From: Sphingobacteriaceae bacterium
GTDB lineage: Bacteria; Bacteroidota; Bacteroidia; B-17B0; Aurantibacillaceae
Assembly: GCA_002319075.1 (NCBI GenBank)
Contig: NVQB01000001.1
Coordinates: forward strand, 4,278,001-4,342,000
Direction: 5' to 3'
DNA: 64,000 nucleotides
A program made the translations under genes and the position numbers. Below, piece by piece: positions 8,244-16,213 of the stretch. The notes under the pieces are model-generated. The model was not told where the DNA came from, did not search any database, and saw nothing but the letters and a program-made list of their open reading frames with translations. Position 1 is the first letter of the stretch. Each line of letters begins with the position of its first letter.

Positions 8244-9680
8244 TCAATTTTTGGGCCAGGTAAATGTGAAAACTGAACCCACACCTTCTTCAGATTCAAC
8301 TGACATAAGCCCTTTATGTTCTTCTACTGTTCTTTTTGCTATGGCGAGTCCTACGCCTGTGCTCTCAAATGCATCTCTTTCCTGCAGGGTTTGAAAAATA
8401 ATAAAGATCTTTTCAAAATATTCTTTTCCTATACCAGAGCCATTGTCTGTAACTGAAAAAGAATAAAAATATCCTAAATTCTTTGCGCTGATAATTATGG
8501 TTCTTTTTTCTTTAGTGTTGTACTTAACAGCATTGCTAATAAGGTTAGAAAATACTTGTTCGATCTGAAGTTTTTCTGTAACGAGTGTTGGCAACCTGTC
8601 CTGAATGATAACTTCAAAAGTTTCAGGCACTATTAAATCAACAATTTCAATTAAAAGTTTGTTAAGATCAACGCGTTCTTTTTGCCATTTGATTTTTCCA
8701 ATTTTTGCGTATTCCAGCAGTCCATTTATCATTTTTTCAAGTCTCAGCGCGCGGCCCTTAATTAATTCCAGGTTCTTTTTTAAATCAGAGGTCAGGTCGC
8801 TACTATGATCTTCTTCTATCCAGGAAATAATATTGGCAATACCTCTGAGAGGAGCTTTCAGGTCGTGCGAAACAACATAAGCGAATTGATCTAACTCAGT
8901 AAAATTCTTCTCCAGAGTTTTGGACATGCTGTTTAATGAAAGTGATAGTTTATTTAATTCATCCCTTTTTGTATCCTCAATCGTTTGAAAATTACCTACC
9001 GCAATTTTTTCAGCAAGGCTAACCATACTTGTAATGCGACTCGTTATATTCCGAATAAAATAAATACTCGACAGCAATCCTAAGAGTATAAAAAACAAAG
9101 TGAGAGAAACACTGATAAGGCGTGTGCGTTCTATAGAAGTGTTAAGTACTTCGCGCCGCTGAGAGCGCAAACCATATTCTTCATTATCAAACACCTGGAA
9201 AAGCTTTTGTATTCTATCGTTGATCTTTTTTCCCACCTCCATACGAAGTTTTGTTTCAAATAAAGTTTTATACATTTTGTTTGCTTCTGGAAAAGTATCC
9301 AATCGTGTTGTAATTAAAGCGTCGGCATAATCGACCCATTCGCGATGCAGATTGTCAATTGAATCCAGTTTTAGTTTTTGGCTTTCTGACGATACAAGAC
9401 TCCGCAGATCAATTAAAAGGGGAGGCAAAGATTTAATGCCCTCGTAATACGGTTCTAAAAAAACCTCTTGTCCGGTAAGCAAAAAGCCCCTGAAAGCGCT
9501 TTGCATTTCAATCATTTCTTTGTGGAGCATGTTTGAATTCCGGATCACCGCTTCCGAATTGTTGAGGTAGGCAGTATTTTTTACAATCTGATCAGATAAG
9601 CGCTGATTAATAAAAAAATTGACAATAAAAATTGTAATAAGAATAAAAAAGCCGGCTAACAGTTGAAAGCGAATTGACAT
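8244..9680 (-). CDS. Membrane histidine kinase with CHASE3 sensor and HAMP
   Basis: 478 residues. A first membrane helix at about 7-27 is followed by a periplasmic CHASE3 domain (HKEMIEMQSAFRGFLLTGQE is diagnostic) and a second helix at about 188-208. Then come HAMP, a HisKA box (VSHDLKAPLRGIANI) and an HATPase domain with N (NLISNAVKYN), G1 (DNGSGIG) and G2 (STGVGLAIAKR) boxes. The external signal is unknown. It forms a two-gene unit with the receiver at 7797. A near-consensus FNR-type box lies 80 bases upstream. Confidence 0.9.
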   Translation of the reverse strand: MSIRFQLLAGFFILITIFIVNFFINQRLSDQIVKNTAYLNNSEAVIRNSNMLHKEMIEMQSAFRGFLLTGQEVFLEPYYEGIKSLPPLLIDLRSLVSSESQKLKLDSIDNLHREWVDYADALITTRLDTFPEANKMYKTLFETKLRMEVGKKINDRIQKLFQVFDNEEYGLRSQRREVLNTSIERTRLISVSLTLFFILLGLLSSIYFIRNITSRITSMVSLAEKIAVGNFQTIEDTKRDELNKLSLSLNSMSKTLEKNFTELDQFAYVVSHDLKAPLRGIANIISWIEEDHSSDLTSDLKKNLELIKGRALRLEKMINGLLEYAKIGKIKWQKERVDLNKLLIEIVDLIVPETFEVIIQDRLPTLVTEKLQIEQVFSNLISNAVKYNTKEKRTIIISAKNLGYFYSFSVTDNGSGIGKEYFEKIFIIFQTLQERDAFESTGVGLAIAKRTVEEHKGLMSVESEEGVGSVFTFTWPKN

Positions 9681-9753
9681 ACCTTAACTAATTTACAAGA
9701 AAGATCACATTATTATTAAAGCTTAAGGTTACTATGTAAAACAAAATTTCAAG

Positions 9754-9767
9754 TTGACATTTATCAA
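9754..9767. promoter_or_regulatory. FNR-type box TTGAC-ATTT-ATCAA
   Basis: One mismatch from TTGAT-N4-ATCAA. The centre is 80.5 bases before the ATG of the CHASE3 kinase (minus strand). Confidence 0.55.
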
Positions 9768-9826
9768 TTTAAATTCAAACATTTAGAATTATTTTTGAAA
9801 CGATAATTACTTATAGCATAGGTGAA

Positions 9827-9857
9827 GGAACCCACAGTATACAGCAACCGTGGGTTC
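9827..9857. repeat. Inverted repeat in the 9681-10101 gap
   Basis: GAACCCAC (9828-9835) pairs with GTGGGTTC (9850-9857) around a 14-base loop. No T-run follows directly, so a simple terminator is doubtful; it may be an RNA structure or a protein site. The rest of this gap holds two FNR-type boxes and no convincing gene apart from the small one at 10102. Confidence 0.35.
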
Positions 9858-10034
9858 TTTCCTGTTTGCACCTCAAATATTCAGCGGTGATGCTCAAATT
9901 GACTTTAGGAATTTGAGTTTGTATTACCTGCTGTTATTTCTAAAAGACACTACAACACCAGTGCCGGCTACCATTATATCAGCATGCAGAGATTTTGTAT
10001 TAAGGGGAAGGTTTGCTTTTGAAATAAAACGCGA

Positions 10035-10048
10035 TTGATAAATATCAA
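10035..10048. promoter_or_regulatory. FNR-type box TTGAT-AAAT-ATCAA
   Basis: A perfect consensus site. Its centre is 60.5 bases before the ATG of the small membrane protein at 10102, similar to the spacing at 5376. Confidence 0.75.
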
Positions 10049-10101
10049 TGCCGTTATCTTTTATACTTATTTACTTGCAGTAATTATTATAAGACACTAA
10101 A

Positions 10102-10239
10102 ATGAACTTTCTAAATTTATTGATACCTGTAACACTCATTTCTTTAACTCTTATATTGGCGTGTTTGGGTGTGGTGTATGTTGTTCTTAAAAAACGTAAA
10201 AAAATAATTCAGGGCCGTGATCAAATATCTGCTTCTTAA
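10102..10239 (+). CDS. Small single-helix membrane protein, 45 aa
   Basis: The frame MNFLNLLIPVTLISLTLILA continues as one hydrophobic helix, then a basic tail (VLKKRKKIIQ) and ends QISAS. Positive-inside topology predicts an N-out single-pass inner-membrane protein. It lies behind a perfect FNR-type box at class II-compatible spacing and is convergent with the Crp/Fnr gene, whose stop is only 4 bases away. The family is not recognised; small helices of this size often associate with terminal oxidases or transporters, but that is inference. Confidence 0.55.
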   Translation: MNFLNLLIPVTLISLTLILACLGVVYVVLKKRKKIIQGRDQISAS

Positions 10240-10242
10240 AAA

Positions 10243-10938
10243 CTATATGCCATTCAATAATTCCATCAAGGCCTTTTGATTCAGCACGGTTAGGTTTGTG
10301 CGTTTGCTGGCAATGATCTTTTCATCTTTGAAAACTCTTAAAATGCGAACAAGGTTTTCTTTAGCAGTGCCAACAAAGGCAGCAAAATCATTTCGGTTGA
10401 TTGAAATTACCGTGTATTTATTTTTACTGTGATCAATATGATAGATCTCGTTGAAAATAAGCAGGCTTATTGCTATGCGTTCTTTTACCGAAGATGTGGA
10501 GAAGGTAGAAAGTTTATTGATCCAGACAGAAAATTCTTTTGAAAGGTTTACGAGCAGTCTTTTAGCAAGGGCAGTTGAATTCTCCAGGGTTTCTAAAAAA
10601 ACCTCTGCAGGAATGTAAGAAACCACCACGGTATCTACTGCGGCAGCGGAGGTGGGATGAGGATCGTCGCCCAGTAAAGGCCTGTATCCAAAAAAATCGT
10701 TTTTGCGGTATAGGTAAACTATACTTTCTTTGCCCTCACCGTTTGTTTGAAATATTTTAATCTTCCCTTTTTTTACTATGTAAATTCCGCGAGAATAAGT
10801 GCCTTCTTTAAATAAAATCTGCCCAGGCTTATATTCTTTTCTTACCATTTTATTTTTAATAAAGGCAGACTCTTTCTTTGACAGGTGATCAAAAAAAGAC
10901 GAAGATTTCAGATAATATTTTTCCGTTGTAAAATTCAT
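10243..10938 (-). CDS. Crp/Fnr-family transcription regulator without cysteines
   Basis: About 231 residues: cyclic-nucleotide-binding-type beta roll (GIYIVKKGKIKIFQ, NDFFGYRPLL), dimer helix (SKEFSVWINKLSTF) and C-terminal HTH_Crp, whose recognition helix (TAKENLVRILRVF) keeps the Glu and Arg that read TGA half sites. It contains no cysteine at all, so it cannot hold the Fe-S cluster of true FNR and is closer to FixK or Crp in type. The ATG at 10938 was preferred over 10986 because the upstream one would put a good FNR-type box inside the gene. That box is centred exactly 41.5 bases before this ATG, suggesting autoregulation and a very short or absent leader. Confidence 0.88.
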   Translation of the reverse strand: MNFTTEKYYLKSSSFFDHLSKKESAFIKNKMVRKEYKPGQILFKEGTYSRGIYIVKKGKIKIFQTNGEGKESIVYLYRKNDFFGYRPLLGDDPHPTSAAAVDTVVVSYIPAEVFLETLENSTALAKRLLVNLSKEFSVWINKLSTFSTSSVKERIAISLLIFNEIYHIDHSKNKYTVISINRNDFAAFVGTAKENLVRILRVFKDEKIIASKRTNLTVLNQKALMELLNGI

Positions 10939-10972
10939 TTTGTAAGTTAAAGTAATTAAATCCGGTTTCAAA

Positions 10973-10986
10973 TTGACAATTATCAA
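10973..10986. promoter_or_regulatory. FNR-type box TTGAC-AATT-ATCAA
   Basis: One mismatch from consensus. The centre lies 41.5 bases from the ATG of the Crp/Fnr gene at 10938, the classic activator distance if transcription starts at the start codon. Confidence 0.6.
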
Positions 10987-11099
10987 CTCATTTTATAATT
11001 GATCGCACTAAATTTACTCTGTTGTATTTCTTCCTGCTTTATGTTTCGCCTATGCCAGAATCTAAAGCCTTCCGCACACCATGGAATTGCCGCTAATGC

Positions 11100-11127
11100 C
11101 CTGTTTTCCTATGGTGCTGAAAACAGG
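11100..11127. repeat. Hairpin in the otsAB leader
   Basis: CCTGTTTTC (11100-11108) and GAAAACAGG (11119-11127) form a 9-bp stem with a 10-base loop, ending 24 bases before the otsAB ATG. No T-run follows. It could be a leader structure affecting translation or a protein-binding palindrome. Confidence 0.4.
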
Positions 11128-11151
11128 AACACTTGATTAAACAAACGAGTT

Positions 11152-13359
11152 ATGCAGAAAAAATTAATTATTGCTTCCAACCGCTTACCATTTAAAATCG
11201 AAAAGCGAAATCAGAAATACGAATTGATCACCTCCAGCGGAGGCCTTGTATCTGCGTTAAAAAGTTTAATTGAAAATTATAAAGACCAATACAAAATTAC
11301 CTGGGTTGGCACAGCGGATTTTACCCGCCAGATGTGGTATGATAACCAGGATCTTTTTGCAAATGTGGGTTTTGATGTGCAGCCGGTATTTATAACAGAT
11401 AAAAAAACCGAGAAAGCTTATTATGATGGCCTTTCCAATTCCACTATCTGGCCACTCTTCCATTACTTTCCGTCTTTCGCAGAATTTCACGAACAACATT
11501 TTGAAGCCTACAAAAAGGTGAACAGTCTTTTTGAGGCAGAAATAGTGAAGATATGTAAGCCAGGTGACGTTGTGTGGGTGCATGACTATCACCTTATGAC
11601 CTTACCCGGCCAGTTAAAAACAATTAACCCCGAATTACAGGTAGGATTCTTTCTGCATATTCCTTTTCCATCTTATGAAATATTTCGCCTGCTGCCTGAG
11701 AGATGGCGAGAGGAGTTGCTAAACAATCTTATTAAGGCAGATCTGGTTGGTTTTCAAACCAAGGAATACGCAAATCATTTTCTTGGCACCGTAGCCTACA
11801 TTCTTGGCATTGAAAATGACCAGGGAAAAATATACCGTAATGGCCATTTATGCCAGGTTGGTGATTATCCTATCAGTATCGACTATGCAAAATTTAATGA
11901 GGCATTCGATAGTCCTGTTGTAAAAAAAGCAAGAATCAGTCTGCTGGAAAAATACAAAGGCGTTCGGCTGATTTTTTCGGTAGACAGGCTGGATTATACA
12001 AAGGGTGTAATTAACAGGTTAAATGCTTTGGAGAAGCTTTTTGAAGATCATCCCGTTTACAAAGAGAAAGTTATTTTTATTCTCAATGTGATTCCTTCAC
12101 GCGATGGAATTACAAAATATACACAGCGGAAAACCATGATCGAGGAAAGTATAGGACGTATCAATGGCAAATACGGAAATGTACACTGGCAACCCATTAT
12201 TTATCAATACAGGCATTTGAATTTTAACCAGCTTCTTACTTTTTATACCACCTGCGATGTAGCTTTGGTAACGCCCCTGCGCGACGGTATGAATCTGGTG
12301 GCCAAAGAATTTATCGCCTCACGAAAAGACACTAAAGGCGTTTTGGTACTGAGTGAAATGGCCGGAGCAGTGAATGAACTCGACCTGTCGGTGATTGTGA
12401 ATCCTACCGATCTTGTTAAATTAAAGGATGCACTGATTGAATCCCTGGAAATGCCGGAAAGTGAACAAGTGCGCCGAATGGAAGTAATGCAGAGAATCGT
12501 GCTAAACAACACGATCAATCACTGGCTTAACGGTTTCCTCAAAGACTGTAACGAAATTTACCTTGCCAATAAATCACTCCATGCAAATGCACTTTCATTT
12601 GAAGCAAAAAATAAAATAATGCTGAACTATCAGCAATCTAAAAGCCGGTTAATCCTGCTGGACTATGATGGTACATTGACAGAGTTTACCCGTTTGCCAG
12701 AACATGCCAAGCCAAAAGAAAACCTGTTAAACCTTCTTCAAAGGCTGGGGGCGAACAGTAAGAACAATTTGTGTGTGATAAGCGGGAGAAGATCTTCTGA
12801 CCTTGAGGCCTGGTTTGGGAACCATAATTTGACTTTGGTGGCAGAGCACGGAGGTAGTTTTAAACTTACGAATAGCAGCGAATGGATACAGATTAAAAAT
12901 GTAGACATTAGCTGGAAACCTTCCGTTAAAGAAGTTCTGGAAAAACAGTTGCTTATCTATCCCGATTCCTTTGTAGAAGAAAAAGAATATTCTGTAGCCT
13001 GGCATTACCGCGCAGTAAACGCTGAACTGGATGAAAAACTATTTATTGACTTAAATAAGAAACTCACTGCTATCAATACAAACAACCTGTTTAAGATCCT
13101 GCAGGGCAATAAAGTTCTGGAAATTAAATGCGCAACAATTAATAAGGGACAGGCGGCACATAAATTGCTTTCTACAGGGAAGTATGACTTTGTAATGGCT
13201 ATTGGTGATGACCGTACAGACGAGGACATGTTTGAAGTTCTGAATGAAGCGGCGCATGTTACCATCAAAGTAGGGTTGGATAAAACAAAGGCCAAATACA
13301 ACTTTATAGGTACAAACAATGTCCTGTCTTTTCTGAGCCAAATGAGCGAACTAAACTAA
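11152..13359 (+). CDS. otsAB: Bifunctional trehalose-6-phosphate synthase/phosphatase
   Basis: 735 residues. The N-terminal GT20 domain (about 1-470) has SNRLPFK, GGLVSALKSL, WVHDYHLMTLPGQL, HIPFPSYEIFR, VDRLDYTKGV and LRDGMNLVAKEF, which bind UDP-glucose and glucose-6-phosphate. A HAD-type phosphatase domain follows from about 500 (LLDYDGTLTEF with the nucleophile Asp, then GDDRTDEDMF). Together they convert UDP-glucose plus glucose-6-phosphate to trehalose in the cytoplasm. The fusion is common in Bacteroidota. The upstream neighbour is the divergent Crp/Fnr gene; the trehalase at 5824 would recycle the product. Confidence 0.95.
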   Translation: MQKKLIIASNRLPFKIEKRNQKYELITSSGGLVSALKSLIENYKDQYKITWVGTADFTRQMWYDNQDLFANVGFDVQPVFITDKKTEKAYYDGLSNSTIWPLFHYFPSFAEFHEQHFEAYKKVNSLFEAEIVKICKPGDVVWVHDYHLMTLPGQLKTINPELQVGFFLHIPFPSYEIFRLLPERWREELLNNLIKADLVGFQTKEYANHFLGTVAYILGIENDQGKIYRNGHLCQVGDYPISIDYAKFNEAFDSPVVKKARISLLEKYKGVRLIFSVDRLDYTKGVINRLNALEKLFEDHPVYKEKVIFILNVIPSRDGITKYTQRKTMIEESIGRINGKYGNVHWQPIIYQYRHLNFNQLLTFYTTCDVALVTPLRDGMNLVAKEFIASRKDTKGVLVLSEMAGAVNELDLSVIVNPTDLVKLKDALIESLEMPESEQVRRMEVMQRIVLNNTINHWLNGFLKDCNEIYLANKSLHANALSFEAKNKIMLNYQQSKSRLILLDYDGTLTEFTRLPEHAKPKENLLNLLQRLGANSKNNLCVISGRRSSDLEAWFGNHNLTLVAEHGGSFKLTNSSEWIQIKNVDISWKPSVKEVLEKQLLIYPDSFVEEKEYSVAWHYRAVNAELDEKLFIDLNKKLTAINTNNLFKILQGNKVLEIKCATINKGQAAHKLLSTGKYDFVMAIGDDRTDEDMFEVLNEAAHVTIKVGLDKTKAKYNFIGTNNVLSFLSQMSELN

Positions 13360-13538
13360 CAATGAATTTTGAAAGATTAAACTATCTCGACCGGGCTATA
13401 CATTAAAGGAAATTATTAAAGTAGAAATAATTCATTTGATAACTTTTCGTCAATTCAACTAAAATTAGCTTTTTGCTATTGAACCAATTTAGCTCAGTTA
13501 GGGAGCACAAACATACAAATTAACTTAAGGCGAAAAAA

Positions 13539-13576
13539 CCACACCGATCCGGATAACTGTGGGGAGTAGCTTTTTT
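13539..13576 (+). terminator. Possible terminator after otsAB
   Basis: CCACA (13539-13543) and TGTGG (13558-13562) can pair, followed a few bases later by TTTTTT (13571-13576). On the other strand an A6 run provides a T-run too, so it may serve both converging transcripts. The rest of 13360-13586 holds no gene. Confidence 0.4.
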
Positions 13577-13586
13577 GTTTTATGCC

Positions 13587-14297
13587 TTATTGTTTCTTTG
13601 TTGGTTGGCAATTGAGAGCGTGACAATTGATAGCTTCGCCGCCACTTACTTTAGGACTTACATAGGGAATGCCAAGGTTAAGACCTCTTAGTATAAAAAA
13701 TACAGCCATGAGTGTAACTGCAAACGGAATAACTTTCCGCATTTTAGTTCTAAAAGGAACTGTTACTATGCCGCTTGCCAGAGGCAAAAGTAGCATCATT
13801 GGTAAAGTACCTGCACCGAAGGCGGCCATAAATAGAGTGGCGTTTAAAAGCTCTCCTGTACCCACGGCTCCTGCAAGGCCAACATACACTAAACCACAAG
13901 GCAGCAAACCATTTAGCAGGCCAATAAAAAATAAGGAAGACTGAGTTCCCTTTGAAAACAAACGTTCGAAGGCTGTCTTAATGCCTAAGAAAAAAGGATA
14001 AGCGCCTGAAGAATATTTAAAAGGAAGAAAAACGGAAACAAGAAGAAGAATTCCAAGTGTGATGGATAAACTTTGCTGAAGTCCGGCAAGTGCAAAACTT
14101 TTACCAATAATTCCTGCGAAGAGACCCAGGAGGGAGTAGGTGATAATTCTTCCGAGGTTGTAAAGGAGGATGAGTGCATACTTAATGAGCGGCGGCTTAT
14201 GATGAACGGGCAGGGCCATAGCTATTGGCCCACACATGGCAATACAGTGAAAACTTCCTAAAAAACCTAAGCTAATAGCCGCAAGCAAAAAGTTCAT
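13587..14297 (-). CDS. TauE/SafE-like (DsbD_2) membrane protein of the cbb3 locus
   Basis: 236 residues with about six helices. The N-terminal SFHCIAMCGPIA motif (two Cys in the first helix) and a second half with GLLNGLLPCGLVYVGLAG are typical of the group annotated as sulfite exporter TauE/SafE, often found at the end of cbb3 operons. The paired Cys suggest thiol or copper handling rather than sulfite export. It overlaps ccoH by one base at the operon end. The C-terminal CHALNC is a further possible metal site. Confidence 0.8.
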   Translation of the reverse strand: MNFLLAAISLGFLGSFHCIAMCGPIAMALPVHHKPPLIKYALILLYNLGRIITYSLLGLFAGIIGKSFALAGLQQSLSITLGILLLVSVFLPFKYSSGAYPFFLGIKTAFERLFSKGTQSSLFFIGLLNGLLPCGLVYVGLAGAVGTGELLNATLFMAAFGAGTLPMMLLLPLASGIVTVPFRTKMRKVIPFAVTLMAVFFILRGLNLGIPYVSPKVSGGEAINCHALNCQPTKKQ

Positions 14298-14731
14298 CAG
14301 TTAAAATTTACGATCGCTTCTTTAAAATAGGTGCTTCCTTTACTCACAAAGGAGATGTGCATTTTGTAAACGCCTTTTATAAATCCCGGATCAATCATTT
14401 GAATTCCGTTTTCGTCGGTAATAAGTGGAATTGTTTTGTCTTTTGAGGCATCTGAGGGTCTTAAAAATTCAATTGTCCCTTTCAGATCTTTTGATACGAC
14501 TTCTTGTGGTAAGATGATTTGTACAGATCTCTCGCGAATGATATAATCTATGGGAACCGATAGTTTGTCTGCGTTTGAGGTGGCATCTATCTGATCCTGG
14601 AATTTTAGTTCTTTTGAGTAGTAGTCTGCGTATTCCAGTTCTGTTTTATGCCGAAAGCATGTTATTACAAGTGTTAGTATGATGGCTACGAAGCTAAGAT
14701 ACACAATGGTTATTTTTATTCCCCAACTCAT
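14297..14731 (-). CDS. ccoH: CcoH/FixH-like cbb3 oxidase assembly protein
   Basis: 144 residues with one N-terminal helix (SWGIKITIVYLSFVAIILTL) and an extracytoplasmic Ig-like domain. The YYSKELKFQDQIDATSNAD stretch is the FixH signature region. FixH/CcoH is needed for stable assembly of the oxidase. It lies between ccoG and the TauE/SafE-like gene in the operon. Confidence 0.85.
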   Translation of the reverse strand: MSWGIKITIVYLSFVAIILTLVITCFRHKTELEYADYYSKELKFQDQIDATSNADKLSVPIDYIIRERSVQIILPQEVVSKDLKGTIEFLRPSDASKDKTIPLITDENGIQMIDPGFIKGVYKMHISFVSKGSTYFKEAIVNFN

Positions 14732-14812
14732 AGATGAAAGTTTTTAGTTAATAGTTTGTTGTAGATAGTCAATAGTTTATACGCTATGGTTATTTTGTTT
14801 TCGTTACTTTTT

Positions 14813-16213
14813 TTAATTGGTGGTAGGGCCAAGGAAATTTGTTTTTACTGTTTTTATTTTTTTGTTGTTTGAATAGATGCCGATGAGCAATTTTGTTTTC
14901 CTGCTTTTAAGATCAGATTTGTTGAGGTAAACAAAAAATTCTCCTTGCGACATGGCTTCTTTTTTTGTAGAGAGATCTTTGCCCATAATTTCAATCCGTC
15001 CTTTTAGATTTTCGAGGCGCAATTCTACCGGAAAACTATCGCGGGTTTTATTTACAAATTTGATGGTGTATAAATTACTAACCTGTTGATTCTCTCTCTC
15101 CTGATATAACATACCTTTAGCTCTTAAAATGGTGGCGTCGTAATCAGACCGTGTTGCAAGAAGTGTAGCTTCTATGCCAATGAGAATAAAAAGTACAATG
15201 GAGTAAGCTTTCATGCGGGTTGTGAATCTTAACTTTTTCTTTTCCGCAATTCCTTTTTCAGAATCAAAGCGTATCAAACCCACCGGCAGCTTCACACTTT
15301 CCATCATGTGATCGCAGGCATCAATACAGGCTGTGCAATTCACACATTCGAGTTGTGTTCCATTACGAATATCTATTCCGGTGGGACACACTTTTACGCA
15401 TAAATTACAATCAATGCAATCGCCTTTTACTACCGTTGGATCTTTGGTGAATTTGTGTCTTGGTTCGCCGCGCAGATAATCGTAAGCTACCAGGATAGAA
15501 TCTTTGTCGAGTAATACGCCCTGCATTCTTCCGTAGGGACACATGATAATGCAGACCTGTTCACGAAACCACGAATACACAAAAAAGAAAACAGAGGTAA
15601 AAATTAAAATACTTATGAGTCCTCCAAGATGCTGTTTTAAAGGATCTGTTACAATCTTCATCACCTGATCTACTCCAATAATATAAGAGAGAAAAGTGTT
15701 AGCAATAACGAAAGAAAGAGCAAAGAACAAACTGTATTTTGCCGATGTGCGTAAGATTTTCTCTTTATTCCACGGCATTTTTTTGAAGGCCTTTTGTTGA
15801 TTTGCATCACCCATCACCCAGTATTCTATCCGGCGGAAAAGCATCTCCATAAAAACGGTCTGCGGGCAGGCCCAACCACAAAAGATCCGTCCGAAAATAA
15901 CGGTAAACAAAGCGATGAACACAATAAAGATGAGTAAGCCCAATCCAAAAATGAAAAAGTCCTGCGGCCAGAAGATCATTCCGAACAAAATAAATTTACG
16001 TTCTAAAATGTTGAACAAAAAAAGAGGGGCGCCTTCAATTTTTATAAAGGGCAGGCCAAAGAAAATAATCAGGTAGACGTAACTGAAATATTTTCTAAGG
16101 TCATAAAGTCGGCCCTTTGGTTTGGTCGGATAAATCCATTTTCGTTTTCCCTGCTCGTCGATGGTAGCAATGGAATCGCGGAAACTATCTTGTATGTTAT
16201 CGGTTTGGGACAT
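14813..16213 (-). CDS. ccoG: CcoG/FixG/RdxA ferredoxin-type membrane protein
   Basis: 466 residues: five or so membrane helices, FCGWACPQTVF near 115, and a ferredoxin region with CIDCNLCVKVCPTG and CVNCTACIDACD, two [4Fe-4S] motifs. A C-terminal Ig-like domain follows the last helix. CcoG is implicated in reducing Cu(II) to Cu(I) for cbb3 maturation. Its start overlaps the ccoP stop by a base, so translation is coupled. All expected parts are present. Confidence 0.95.
   Translation of the reverse strand: MSQTDNIQDSFRDSIATIDEQGKRKWIYPTKPKGRLYDLRKYFSYVYLIIFFGLPFIKIEGAPLFLFNILERKFILFGMIFWPQDFFIFGLGLLIFIVFIALFTVIFGRIFCGWACPQTVFMEMLFRRIEYWVMGDANQQKAFKKMPWNKEKILRTSAKYSLFFALSFVIANTFLSYIIGVDQVMKIVTDPLKQHLGGLISILIFTSVFFFVYSWFREQVCIIMCPYGRMQGVLLDKDSILVAYDYLRGEPRHKFTKDPTVVKGDCIDCNLCVKVCPTGIDIRNGTQLECVNCTACIDACDHMMESVKLPVGLIRFDSEKGIAEKKKLRFTTRMKAYSIVLFILIGIEATLLATRSDYDATILRAKGMLYQERENQQVSNLYTIKFVNKTRDSFPVELRLENLKGRIEIMGKDLSTKKEAMSQGEFFVYLNKSDLKSRKTKLLIGIYSNNKKIKTVKTNFLGPTTN

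Noticed and set aside
9850-10038. 62-codon plus-strand frame with a GTG start
   Set aside because: Overlaps the hairpin and the FNR-type box, no recognisable domain, and the region looks regulatory.
9924-10070. Open minus-strand frame of about 48 codons with protein-like sequence (ADIMVAGTGVVVSFRNNSR)
   Set aside because: It has no start codon and covers a perfect FNR-type box; treated as chance or an old relic.
10243-10938. Classical Fe-S FNR
   Set aside because: The protein contains no cysteine, so it cannot hold a [4Fe-4S] cluster.
12243-13341. Several long minus-strand frames inside otsAB
   Set aside because: They are shadows of a clearly coding gene on the plus strand.
13485-13530. 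tRNA-like start (TTTAGCTCAGTTAGGGAGCAC resembles a D-arm)
   Set aside because: No anticodon stem, T-arm or acceptor pairing follows; only the D-arm resembles a tRNA.
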